Shown in pieces: positions 13,301-23,302 of a stretch of DNA of 64,000 nt. The position numbers and the translations under genes were made by a program. The DNA is taken from assembly GCA_026214975.1 (NCBI GenBank), contig JAOBSW010001074.1:1-64000 (forward strand). The letters are read 5' to 3'. Source of the stretch: Gentiana macrophylla. Taxonomy: Eukaryota > Streptophyta > Magnoliopsida > Gentianales > Gentianaceae. The notes beneath the pieces were generated by a model. It was not told the origin of the DNA, ran no database searches, and saw only the letters and a program-made list of their open reading frames with translations. How positions within the stretch are numbered: position 1 is the stretch's first letter; every line of letters begins with the position of its first letter.

Positions 13301-16300
13301 GGTCAAAGAAGTTCTACACAGAAATTTTTTCAAATTAAAGATATTGGAAGCTTGAGGTATTTCTTAGGAGTTGAGGTGGCCAGAACTGACCAAGGAATAT
13401 CAATAAATCAAAGAAAATATGCTATGAATCTTCTTCAAGAATATGGTTTCTATGGAAAGATAATGACTGGAATAATAGCTTCACAAGATTTACCTATTAC
13501 AATAAATCTTGTTCCTTTCTTGTCTTTTAATTATTTTACAGCCTTCTAGGATATTTTATATTCCTAGTTTTCTATTTCTTTGTATTTGTTTAAGGCTTTG
13601 GATTATCTAAGATAATCTAGCCGTTTTATAGCCGTTGGGAGCATGGAACTTTGACTCCCAACTTTCTATAAGTAGTTGTAATAATGTTAAAGTTTAACCA
13701 AGCAATAAACTTAACTTTATTTGCTATCTTCTCTCAACTTCTATATGGTAGCAGAGCTCAGCTCTTGTATCTCTTCTTAAAATCTCCTCTCGCTGTTTTC
13801 AAATTTGAAAAATGTCAAGAATCTCTTTCGGGAATCCAAAGCCAAGTTCTCGCTACATCCTCCAACCGTTAGTGGACATGGATTAGAGCATCCAAGCCTA
13901 CAAATCACTTCGCAAAGTTCAATGGATCTAACTATGCATAATGGGGGCAAAGCAGGTGAAAATCTTTGTGATTTGGAAGAGGCAAGATGGGATACTTGAT
14001 GGATCAAAGAAGATGCCTAATGAAGAAGATGCTGATGCCTTCTTCACCTGGGAAACAGAGAATGCCACTGTCATGTCATGGCTGATTAACTCCATGGTTG
14101 ATGATATAGGTAATAATCATCTGTTTGCCTCTACTGCCAAAGAAATCGGGATTCGTGGGACAATTTTACTCAAACAAGGGCAATTTTGCTCAGGCTTTTG
14201 GAGTAAAATCTACCATTAGGAACCAGAAACAAGAATCTTTTGATGTTACTAAGTACTTCAGCGCCTTAACTAAACTCTGGCAAGAATATGATCAGTTGAC
14301 TGCTGTTAAGTGGACATGCAGTACTGATTCTCTCACCTTTCAAAACCTACTTGAAAAGGAAAGAGTTTTGAATTTCGGGAGGTCTTGATCCTTCTTTTGA
14401 AGTCGCAGAGAAAGAGTTCTCATCCCAAGTTCCTTTACCCAATACTATGGAGGCTTTTGCCTACATCGAAATGAAGAAAGTAGGAAGGGAGTGATGGGTA
14501 GTCATCCTACTCCTCTTGGAGAACAGTCTGCCCTTATCACTCAAAGAGGAGAACAGTCTGCTCTTATCACTCAAAGTTATGAAAATGCCATGTTTGGCAA
14601 GAAAAAAACTGATCAGAGGCCTCTGTTGGTATGTGATTATTGCAAGAAAAGGACACAATAAAGAGAAGCTATTGGCGATTACATGGAAAACCTCCTAGAG
14701 CTCAACCTCCAAAGAAATCTACTCAAAATGGGGATCGAAACAAGCTCTCGCTTCTCTCTACCCTTTTCTAAGGAGCAACTAGACATTCTTAATCAACTCT
14801 TTGGGAGGAAAGAAGATAAGAAGGTAGTGATCGATCTATCTACAAGTGGAATAGCTCATGAAGGTAATGTCCCTTGGATTGTGGATTCTAGGGCATCCAG
14901 CCACATGACAGGGACTACACTCTTTTTCTACTTATCACCCCTCTAACGGGCAAAAGACAAAGTTAAAATGTGATGGAACTTTATCTATATTCTTTGAAAA
15001 GGAAAGATTCACATATCTAAAGATATATGTCTGGAATCTGTCCTTCATGTTCCAAATCTTACTTGTAATCTTTTTTCCATCAGCAAATTTACTAGAGACA
15101 CTAACAGTATTGCTAATTTCCACCCTACTCACTGTGAATTTCAGGAGCAGGGATCAGGGAAGAAGATTGGCAGTGCTGATCTGGAGGATGGACTATATTT
15201 CTTCAAAAACCAACACTCCAGTTCTATGTATAAAGCTGTTGATACAAAAAATGACATCCTTTTGTGGCACCAGAGATTAGGGCATCCTAATTTTGCTTAT
15301 TTGAAGATGCTTTTTCCTAATCTTTTTTGTAATAAGGACCCTAGGTCTTTTAAATGTGAAGTGTGTGAACTTTCCAAACACACACGGTCTGTTTTTAAAC
15401 CTAGGCCTTATAGGAGTTCTTCTCCTTTTTCTTTAGTACATAGTGATGTTTGGGGACCTTCTAAAGTTCCAAATCTTAGTTGTAATAGATGGTTTGTATC
15501 TTTTATTGATGATCACACAAGACTATGTTGGGTTTTCTTAATGAAACATAAGTCTGATGTGTACTCTATTTTCAAAGATTTTGTTTCTATGGTTGAAACT
15601 CAATTTCAAACAAGAATTAAGATCCTCGAGATCGACAATGGCCATGAATACCTTAACTCTCTGTTAAGTCCCTACATTACGAGAAGGGTATAGTGCATCA
15701 AACTTCATGCACCAATACCCCTCAACAGAATGGAATAGCAGAGAGGAAAAACAGGCACTTGTTGGATGTTGCAAGGGCTCTTCTTTTTCAAATGAATCTT
15801 CCAAAAGCCTATTGGGGAGATGCAGTTCTTACTGCAGCTTTTTTGATTAATAGGATGCCTTCTAGGATCCTTCATTTTAAAACTCCTTTAAATATGTTCA
15901 AAGGCTTATATCCTGAATCTCAGCTGGTATCATCTATACCACTGAAAATCTTTGGATGTGTAGCCTTTGTTCATAATCTTTCACCTACTAGAGGGAAGCT
16001 AGATCCTAGAGCTATAAAAACCATTTTTATTGGCTATTCTTCAACTAAGAAGGGTTACAAGTGTTTTGACCCCTTAAAACGAAAGTTTTATACCTCTTTT
16101 GATGTAACCTTTTTTGAAGGTGCCCCTTATTACTCTAAGGATCCTTTAGTGACCATGGATCATAATACAATCCTGGAAATGGAAAGCATTTTTCCCGCCG
16201 ATCCGAGAACCAGTGATGGATTCTATGATCCTGGACAAGAGAATCTGAGGTGGTAAGAACATCTCTGGAGCCCCGCCCAAAAGGATATCATAATTTATAC

Positions 16301-19300
16301 CTAAAAGGAAAGGTCCATCCTCCGGATCTAGTTCAAACTTCTCCTCAACTTTTCGATCCTACTCCCGAGCTAGAAGTAGTTGATAATACAATAAATGTGG
16401 TGGAAGAAAGTCTTGATGATGATGAACATTCTGAGGAAAGTGTGGAACCTCAAAACAATGAAGGTACCAGTGATCACCATGTGCCTACTCCTATTGCCCT
16501 AAGAAAAGGGGTCAGAAAATGCACTAAACACCCTATTGACTGATTTGTCTCCTATTCTGCTATGACAGAACCTTATAAATGTTATCTTGCAAACATGAAT
16601 GATGTGTTTATTCTAAAAACATTACTCAAGCTCTAGCAGATCCTAAGCTGAGTCTTCTTTGTTCTTGATGAACTAAAAGCCCTCATGAATAACAACACGT
16701 GGGAGAAGGTTATCAGACAAGTGGTACCAAAATGGTGGGATCAAAATGGGTATTTTGTGTAAAATACAAGGTGATGGCACCGTTGATAGTGAAGGCCGGA
16801 CTTGTGGCTAGGGGTTTCACATGGACTCACGGCATTGATTTCTGAGACTTTTGCTCTCTGTAGCAAAGTTAAACACCGTGTGAAAATCTTCATCCCCTTG
16901 CTTCATTAACAAGCGGCCCTTTATCAAATGGATGTGAAAAATGCATTCTAAATGGTGATCTCAAAGAGGAGGTGTTTATGCATCCACCCACTGGTTTTTA
17001 GCATAAATTTAATAAAATCGGGCACGCAAAGCTCGTTGAAATCCTTATATGGATTAAAACAGTCACCAAGGGCTTGGTTTGCCAAATTCTCCAAAGTTAT
17101 CAAACAAGGAGGTTACACTCATGCTCACTCTGATCATACCTTGTTTTACAAGCATTTGAAGGGAGGGGGAGTTGTAATCCTTCTTGTGTATGTTGATGAT
17201 ATAATCATCACTGGTAGTGATGACATTGAAATTGAGAAACTGAAAAATTACATTAAATCTCAGTTTGATGTCAAGGACCTTGGTAACCTTAGATACTTCC
17301 TTGGTATGGAAATATCTAGGACTAATCAGGGTATCCTTGTTAATCAAAGAAAGTACACCCTAGACTTGCTAAGTGACTATGGCATGCTAGGGTGTAAACC
17401 CTCTTATACACTGTTGATAATTCATTATTCTTACAAATGCAGAGGATGTTGATCTGGTTGATAAAGAGGGTACCAAAGGTTGGTGGGAAGGCCGATCTAC
17501 TTGTCCCATACAAGGCCCGACATCTCCTTTTCTGTCAATCAAATCAGCCAATTCATGCATAGGCCCTGGGAAAATGCATCAAAAGGTCGCTTTGAGTCCT
17601 ACAATTCTAAAAGAGAATCACAGGAAGGGCATACTCTTCAAGTCGACTCTAAAATGACAATTGAAGGTTATGTTGATCTTTGATGGCGAGGCTCAAAAGT
17701 AGATAGGAGATCAACTTCGAGGATGGTGCATCTTTATTGGGGATAATCTTGTTTCATGGAGAAGCAAGAAACAAGTCGTGGTTTCAGGAGCGATCTGCAG
17801 AATCGAAATTTAGATTTGTTGCTCTCGGTTATCTGTGAGCTCCTTTGGATAAGAAGAGTTTTAAGAGAGCCACAACAAAACACTTTTCAACCTATGAAGC
17901 TCTATAAAGGATAAAGAATCTGCTATTGACATTGCAAATAATCCTGTGCAACATGACAGGACCAAGCACATTGAGATTGACAAACATTTTAGCAGAGAGA
18001 AATTGGATGATGGAAGCATATGCCTAAGCTATGTTCCAACCAAGAAGCAAGTAGCTGATATGTTTACTAAAGGACTTCCTAGAGCTTCATTCCAGTTCTG
18101 TATCAGCAAGCTTGGTCTTTTTGATGTCTTCCAACCAAGCTTGAGGGGGAGTATGGAAAGATAATGACTGGAATAATAGCTTCACAAGATTTTCTTTATT
18201 ACAGTAAATCTTGTTCCTTTCTTATCTTTTAATTATTTTACGCCTTCTAGGATATTTTATATTCCTAGTTTTCTATTTCTTTGTATTTGTTTAAGGCTTT
18301 GGATTATCTAAGATAATCTAGCCGTTTTATAGCCGTTGGGAGCATGGAACTTTGACTCCCAACTTTCTATAAGTAGTTGTAATAATGTTAAAGTTTAACC
18401 AAGCAATAAACTTAACTTTATTTGATATCTTCTCTCAACTTCTATAGTTTCACTGAAGCAAAACCAGCAAATACATCTCTTCATTCCAAACAGAAACTCA
18501 ATGCAGGATTGAACTACTTTGGACAATGCAAAGATACGTAACTTTAGTGGGAAAGTTACTATACTTATCATTTACTAGGCCAGACTTAGCATATGCAGCA
18601 CAGCAGTTAAGCCAACATCTTTCAAATCCCACAGTCAACCATATGCAAGCAGCACATAGGGTGTTAAGGTATATCAAGAAAAACCCTGGACAAGGGCTCA
18701 TGTTTTCAAAGCAAACAATGATTTGCGGCTCAGAGGTTACATGTGATTCAGATTGGGCTGGATGTGAAGAATCTAGGAAGTCTATATCTGGCTACATAAT
18801 GTTTTTAGGTGGAGCTCCAATATCCTGGAAGGCTAAGAAACAAACTACCATAGCAAAAAGTTCTTCAGAGGCAGAATATAGAGCTATGGCAAGTGCTACA
18901 TGTGAACTACAATGGTTGGTGTATATTATGAAAGATTTGCAAATTCCTGTCCATCTACCCATTCTTCTATTCTGTGACAATGCAAGTGCTATTCATATTG
19001 CCAAAAACCCTATTTTCCATGAAAGAACTAAACACATTGAATTGGATTGTCACATTACAAGAGCTAAAGTGCAATCAGGATTCCTAAAACTGATGCCTGT
19101 CAGGACTCAGCATCAGTTGGCTGACATCTTAACAAAGCCACTGGATGCTCCTCTATTCCAGTATTTTCTGGATAGGATAGGAGTTCATTCTATCTTTCAA
19201 ACACACAAATCAGATGCACCAAGTTGATTGGAAGTAATGGTGCTATTTAGAAGATCAGAAGGTCAAGCTGTCCCCTAGTCAGCTTGAGGGGGGCTATTGG

Positions 19301-21745
19301 AAGTAATGGTGCTATTTAGAAGATCAGAAGCAACAAAGATCAGAAGCAACAACAGCAACACAGCAGTGTAACATACAACAGCAACACAGCAGATTAGTGT
19401 CTCAGTGACATTTAGTCGAACACCTTTAACTTAAGTCGGTTGAAGGTTGTTACAAGTTGTTGGAGCAGTTGTAACTGCCATCTAGTATAGCTAGCAGTAG
19501 GAAACACTTATATATATCTACACAATGTATTCTGAAAAATTAATTCGAGTAAAAATGAAAAGATTCATCTTCTTCTTCTTTTGAATGTTTACTTCCCGCC
19601 TTTTCTGTTTTTCAATTTTGCTTTGATGTTCATCAAGTTCTGTGATTAGAACTTGAATTTCCACACTGTTTGGTGTTTTTCAACTGTATCATGATGAATA
19701 TCTCCATAAATCTATTAGAGAATCATGCAAAAATTTAGCGTGACCCGTCCCGCAAGTGAAAAGAGTAGAGACATTTTGGTCTAGAGGCCTTGAAGTTGTT
19801 TTCACTTGACACCTTTTTCGGAGGTGGAGACATATGTACTTGTTTAGTGAAGGATTGAGGGTTGAATATGTGACCAAACTTCGAGGGCGCCCTTAAACCT
19901 TTAACCTAGGCTATCCTCAACCTGAATATAGTTTGAGGCTATCCTTTACCTGAATCTAGTCTGAGGCCTCATGTGTCTGGTAGAAGGCTCAGGGGCGACC
20001 TTCCGAAAGAGACTTGTCCCAATGCACCCTCCAAGATAGAGCCCTCTGAGGCCTAGCAAAGGAGGAGGCTTTGAGTCCGCAGATAAATATTCCCGGTCAT
20101 ATTGACCCATATCATTGTGCCAGAGTAGTGATGCAACTGTAAGTTTAATGTAGTGTCTTTAAAAAATCTTGTAAATTATGTCTTGTTGGGTCGAGTTGGA
20201 TCCGTATAGGACAAAACTCACTCTAAGAGTATCCACATACATCATAAGGGGGTCCATGTACCTCCTCAAGATAAAAAAAACTCTACAAATTTCACCTGTA
20301 AAAAATGTTTACGCACCTGTTAAAAAAAAAAAATTTACTTTGAAAAGAAAATTGCACCCACTGAAACATTTTTTTTTTTGGATCCGTCACTGGTCATTGA
20401 TTGATATTCAATAATACACATGTATGGTTGAACAGGTGCACCCTGTGTTTATGGTGATTGGTCCCTTGCTTCTCAATGGTGAAGGTATGCATTGCAAGCT
20501 CTACATTCAAAATGAAAGGACTTAATTATTTTTTTAAAACATTCTCTATAAATTATTGGTGCAATGACATATATAAAGGGAAATATACACTTTTGTTCCT
20601 TTTCGTTTTAACGTTTTTTGCACTTATATCCCTGATACTTCATCTTGACACTTTTACCTTTCATATATCCATTTTCTTTTTCACATTTACAGTTAGGTGT
20701 CCAATAATCGGCATTGAAGGTAAATAAAGATTTGAGACGTTGGAAAAAATGGACCGAGAAGGAAAATAACTGCATAGATAAAGACGTAAAACTGTCGAGA
20801 TGAAAAAAATTAGAGATAATAATAGTAAACTAAGTAAATCAAAGGGTATCAAAAGTGTCGTTATCCCTGTGTATATATATAAACGATATGTTTGTGATGC
20901 AGCTATACTAGCATACAAGACGGTGTCAGGAAGAAAAAGCTTCAGAAAATTCGTGCATATGTTTATACAATTCCTTGCTATTAGTTTAGGGATGATTGGT
21001 TTATGGGCATCTTGGAAATTTCACAATGATAAAGGCCTTGATACATTCTACAGCCTTCACTCTTGGCTTGGCCTTGCTTTCCTTTTCTTATTCACTATTC
21101 AGGTATCTCCTTCTTATCCTTAGTGAATAGCCCAAAACACCCCTATATTTTGGTCAAGGTTGTGACTTGACATTTATCTTTCGGTCAGGCACTTTTGCCG
21201 CTTATTTTGTTCAATTTTTCGCAATGTTAGCCCAACCATCAATTTTCCATTAATTTGGATGGAAAAGGTGAAAATATTTATATATGCTTATTATTAAAAA
21301 AGCGCCCGTTTCGATTCTGTGTATATAGATGTGTGTGTGTGTGTGTGTTTTTTTTCTTTTCCCCTCTTTCACTGCACTCTACATTCTTCCTAGTTATTTA
21401 TGTCTGCTTTTCATCCCCCTCCCCAAACACATGCAGTGGTTTTCTGGATTTGCAAGATTTTGGTACCCAGGTAGTTCAAGAAGCAGCCGAGCTAGTCGAT
21501 TGCCATGGCACATGTTTTTTGGTGTGTATATATATACACTTGCAATCATATCCTGTATTACAGGCATTTTAGAGAAAGCTACATTTCTTCAGACAAACAA
21601 CGTGGTATCTCGCTATTCGAGAGAGGCGTTGCTAGCAAATTCTTTGGGAATCTTAATCGTTTTACTAGGTGGTCTTGTTATTCTCGCACTTGTTTCTCCC
21701 ATAGCTACGGGTAAAGGTGACGTTCTTAAACGAATTCCGGTGTAA
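7362..21745 (+). CDS. CYB561: Cytochrome b561 (ascorbate-dependent transmembrane electron carrier)
   Basis: Four exons: 7362-7511, 20436-20484, 20903-21102 and 21437-21745, all with GT-AG borders and compatible phases, giving 235 residues, the usual length of plant CYB561 proteins. The family moves electrons from cytosolic ascorbate across the vacuolar or another membrane to monodehydroascorbate or ferric chelates, using two b haems. The four haem-ligand histidines are present in context: VHPVFM (H52), FVHMF (H85), SLHSWLG (H119) and LPWHMFFG (H158). Hydrophobic segments fit six membrane spans; no cleavable signal is needed. The start is the first ATG in frame, giving [11 protein letters not shown]. 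Intron 1 is 12.9 kb because of nested Copia elements lying in the same orientation. All splice sites and exons look intact, so the gene is probably functional. Membrane location is inferred from the family. Confidence 0.93.
7540..7838 (+). repeat. Diverged tandem duplication at the start of CYB561 intron 1
   Basis: Two units of roughly 140-160 bp (about 7540-7677 and 7678-7838). They share TTCGTACTTTT, TTGAATAAATGTT/TTGAGTAAATGTT, TTGATGCA and a conserved AGCTCGAGTGTTCT block, and the order of shared blocks is the same in both. Confidence 0.7.
8110..8192 (+). repeat. G-rich minisatellite with G-quadruplex potential
   Basis: A unit close to TTGAGTGGGGTTGGGGGACTGGGG is repeated twice with extra GGGG tracts between. 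At least eight runs of four or five G lie on the CYB561 sense strand. Confidence 0.75.
8229..8563. mobile_element. MITE-like element in CYB561 intron 1
   Basis: Imperfect terminal inverted repeats: left GCACACCTTTTTTACTA, right end complement GCACACTAATTTTTTACTA. Inside, a block with CCAACACCGACGTTG faces CGACGTTGGTTTCAATAATA in inverted orientation. No coding capacity and no certain target duplication. Confidence 0.5.
8568..9425. other. Intron 1 sequence of CYB561, unassigned
   Basis: AT-rich to about 9120, then a less AT-rich stretch (9130-9420) with GAGGCCT words that may be an old repeat fragment. Nothing coding could be supported. Confidence 0.4.
9426..9791 (+). repeat. 5' LTR of the outer Copia
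   Basis: Begins TTGGAAGTAATGG and ends TTTCCACA directly before the primer-binding site. Compared with the right LTR it has many CAG-to-CAA changes, and several places where CTG or CAG in one copy reads CG in the other. Confidence 0.85.
9923..10965 (+). pseudogene. Copia gag (UBN2-type) with zinc knuckle, frameshifted
   Basis: The first open part (9923-10531) is a Copia gag starting [11 protein letters not shown], with the conserved [15 protein letters not shown] region and [20 protein letters not shown]. The frame breaks at about 10528. The second part (10531-10965) continues the same protein with [14 protein letters not shown] and a CCHC knuckle, [14 protein letters not shown]. Gag forms the virus-like particle in which the element reverse transcribes. 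The break lies in a CCTGCG context like other suspected consensus errors here, so it may not be real. Confidence 0.8.
11490..12451 (+). pseudogene. Copia GAG-pre-integrase and integrase region
   Basis: The pre-integrase motif [14 protein letters not shown] (about 11503) sits in another frame from the main integrase ORF (11564-12451). The catalytic DDE residues appear in [16 protein letters not shown] and [10 protein letters not shown]. The C-terminal extension [13 protein letters not shown] is typical of Copia. The zinc-binding Cys pair is [11 protein letters not shown]. Protease was not recognised between 10966 and 11490, which has several stops. Confidence 0.8.
12700..13450 (+). pseudogene. 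Copia reverse transcriptase, interrupted
   Basis: The RT starts near [18 protein letters not shown] (about 12720). It continues after frame breaks as [20 protein letters not shown] (12857 on), [33 protein letters not shown] and the catalytic YVDDIIATS. It ends in [14 protein letters not shown], where the nested Copia is inserted. Another frame change lies near 13353. Confidence 0.85.
13812..14950 (+). pseudogene. Degenerate gag and protease of the nested Copia
   Basis: Pieces in several frames. [19 protein letters not shown] (about 14063-14120) and [18 protein letters not shown] (about 14240-14300) are gag. [13 protein letters not shown] (about 14876-14914) is the protease region, with DSR where the aspartic protease motif D-S/T-G is expected. 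Only half of a zinc knuckle is visible (CDYCKK, about 14629). No continuous ORF. Confidence 0.7.
15226..16256 (+). pseudogene. Integrase of the nested Copia, one frame break
   Basis: The first part (15226-15693) has [16 protein letters not shown], the zinc pair [17 protein letters not shown] and EIDNGHEY. The second part (15693-16256) follows with [18 protein letters not shown] and the Copia C-terminal block [10 protein letters not shown]. The frame change at about 15690 separates the second catalytic Asp from the Glu. Confidence 0.8.
16640..18151 (+). pseudogene. RT and RNase H of the nested Copia
   Basis: The first part of RT is heavily frameshifted (16660-16990). From 17037 it is open: [29 protein letters not shown] and [13 protein letters not shown]. 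RNase H is in pieces: [14 protein letters not shown] (about 17489), then [18 protein letters not shown] and [17 protein letters not shown] (17946-18110). The C-terminus overlaps the purine tract. Confidence 0.8.
18152..18446 (+). repeat. 3' LTR of the nested Copia
   Basis: Matches 13451-13745 with about six differences. One is TTTTACAGCC against TTTTACGCC, an instance of the CAG-versus-CG pattern. Confidence 0.92.
18452..19227 (+). pseudogene. Copia RNase H of the outer element, distal to the nested insert
   Basis: Outer pol resumes directly after the GTTTC duplication ([16 protein letters not shown]). The RNase H is open from 18526 to 19227, with the acidic residues in [17 protein letters not shown] and [11 protein letters not shown] and the tail [12 protein letters not shown] stop near 18539 separates it from the RT part. 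This domain degrades the RNA strand during reverse transcription. Confidence 0.87.
19297..19665 (+). repeat. 3' LTR of the outer Copia, preceded by a partial LTR copy
   Basis: Full LTR at 19297-19665. The first 35 or so bases of the LTR also occur just upstream (about 19227-19261), separated by a stretch containing the purine tract. The LTR start is therefore present twice before the true 3' LTR. Confidence 0.8.
19666..20435. other. 3' end of CYB561 intron 1
   Basis: No gene. A short internal repeat (AGGCTATCCT...CCTGAAT units, 19910-19970) and an A/T-rich stretch before the acceptor at 20435. Confidence 0.4.
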
Positions 21746-22480
21746 AAGAGCACATTGAATGTATCCGTGGTTTTGAAGTGTATATACACACAGTCCTCGT
21801 CGAAAGTTGGTCTTCATTGCACGGGCATCATTGGGGATGAGTTACATGTTGTTAAGAGTATCTGTGGTTTGGAGCTATACACACAATCATCGTCGTTGTC
21901 GGTTTTACGGACATGCAATGATGAAGAAGAAGACGGGAGAGATTGAATTATTTTATCAGAGTTTTGAGCATGGGCAAACAAGACCGTGATGCTCAAATAC
22001 ATAACAATAATAGCCTTTCTTTGTTTGGCAGGAGGGTCCGTTTGTACATGAATTTATTTGAGTTAAACGTTTGGATTGAATCGGGTTGTGTTTAGAAGAA
22101 TAAAGTGGATGTGGTGTATTGTGTGAACTGTGATGAAAAAACTCTTGAATTTGAGAGATTATTTTATTCGATAAATAGAAGTTGTTTTTCAGACATCTAC
22201 TCTTTTTCATACTTCGGGCAATTGCAAAAGTTATTTCATTCGGTATTTACAATTTAACGATCAGAACCATACAGTTTAAAGACAAAATGAAAGTGTGTGG
22301 TGTGTGTGTCTCCACACCGTGTGAAGACACCACACAAGAATCACCCAGCATCTATGATATTTTTTTCACAATTTCAGGCCAAATTGAGACGTGTCAATTT
22401 TATAACATATAATGTATGAAATGTTACGAGCAATAAAAACACGACACATTGGCATTTGTGACTGAATATAAATAATAATA
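21746..22480. other. CYB561 3' flank
   Basis: Probable 3' untranslated region and intergenic DNA. A short segment starting TATCCGTGGTTTTGAAG (about 21760-21802) is repeated in diverged form at about 21859-21898, both copies ending near CATCGTCG or CCTCGTCG. No clear gene. Confidence 0.45.
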
Positions 22481-22749
22481 CTACATCCGTCCCAAATCAG
22501 AATCCGTTTTGTTTTTTTGTTTCGTCTAATAATGTAAATTCAGTTAAATAACCAAGAAAACATTTATTACATTTTTCTATTTTTACCCCTCATGTATTAT
22601 CTACCAACCCACTTTTCACTACTCTGCATTAATAATAGTCAAAAGTCATTTTAGACTTTTCCATCAAAATTAACAACACATAATCAATTTAACCAATTTT
22701 ATTAATCTATATGAAAAACTCCAAATGGACTTACATTTTGAGACGGAAG
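22481..22749. mobile_element. Stowaway-like (Tc1/mariner) MITE
   Basis: Left end CTACATCCGTCCCAAATC and right-end complement CTTCCGTCTCAAAATG are imperfect inverted repeats of the Stowaway CTCCSTCCGTCC type. They are flanked by TA on both sides. 269 bp, AT-rich, non-coding. It sits between convergent genes. Confidence 0.75.
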
Positions 22750-23302
22750 TATTAATAATAAAACATAGCTGAAGGTTAAAAAGTGCAAAAATTAAAAATC
22801 GAGGATATAAATGAAAATTTCATGAAACAAAAGAGACCAATGTAACTGTACTAGTCATGGGGAATACATTACACAGCCACAGTACACTGAGAATACATTT
22901 TTAAAAATTAAAAAAAAAAAGAACTGCATCTGGAGAGGCGAAAATGTCAGCACTCTTCACAGAGTCAGATGAAACCACCCCACCACCCAATAGAAGAAAA
23001 GGTTTAAACCAAAATCATCTATAGGGCCGCCCTTATTTCCACCACACTACCTCTACCTCTGCACCACACCCGAATCGACCTTTTCAAAGTCGATTCTTTG
23101 AGTCAATAATCGACTTTCCGAAAGGTCAAATGTGAGAATCAACTTTCAAAAGGTCGATTCTGTGTGGTGCACCAATAGAAGAATCCCTGTGGTGACAGTG
23201 AATCTAAAGGGTCCCAATCTATTAAGTTTCCAAGAAGATGTCAAATATTTGCTGGACAGAAAAACCTTGAAAACTTAGGCAGTTCTCTCCTTAGACCTTG
23301 AT
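22750..23302. other. Intergenic region between CYB561 and eIF2B delta 3' ends
   Basis: Holds the foldback repeat at 23062-23169, with ends CACCACAC and GTGTGGTG and internal AAAGTCGATTC words. Probably includes the eIF2B delta 3' untranslated region. Nothing else seen. Confidence 0.5.

Larger units (their letters stand above)
13451..18446 (+). mobile_element. Nested Copia LTR retrotransposon with TA...TA LTR ends
   Basis: Two 295-bp LTRs (13451-13745 and 18152-18446), about 98% alike, flank a Copia gag-pol remnant. A perfect 5-bp target duplication GTTTC lies at 13446-13450 and 18447-18451. The LTRs begin TATGGAAAG and end CTTCTATA, so the termini are TA...TA rather than TG...CA. A primer-binding site TGGTAGCAGAGC follows the left LTR and a purine tract TTGAGGGGGAG precedes the right. 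It splits the outer element between RT and RNase H and lies in the same orientation. Confidence 0.93.
9426..19665 (+). mobile_element. Copia LTR retrotransposon in CYB561 intron 1 (outer element, split by a second Copia)
   Basis: LTRs of about 366-369 bp (9426-9791 and 19297-19665) flank gag, integrase, reverse transcriptase and RNase H in Copia order. A primer-binding site TGGTATCGAGAG resembling the methionine-tRNA complement follows the left LTR. A purine tract GCTTGAGGGGGG precedes the right LTR. Without the nested element (13451-18446) its length is about 5.2 kb, normal for Copia. The two LTRs are clearly diverged, and no matching target duplication was found. It reads in the same direction as the host gene. 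Confidence 0.9.

Noticed and set aside
20661..20918. Minus-strand hydrophobic ORF in CYB561 intron 2
   Set aside because: Intronic, AT-rich and antisense to exon 3; no motif.
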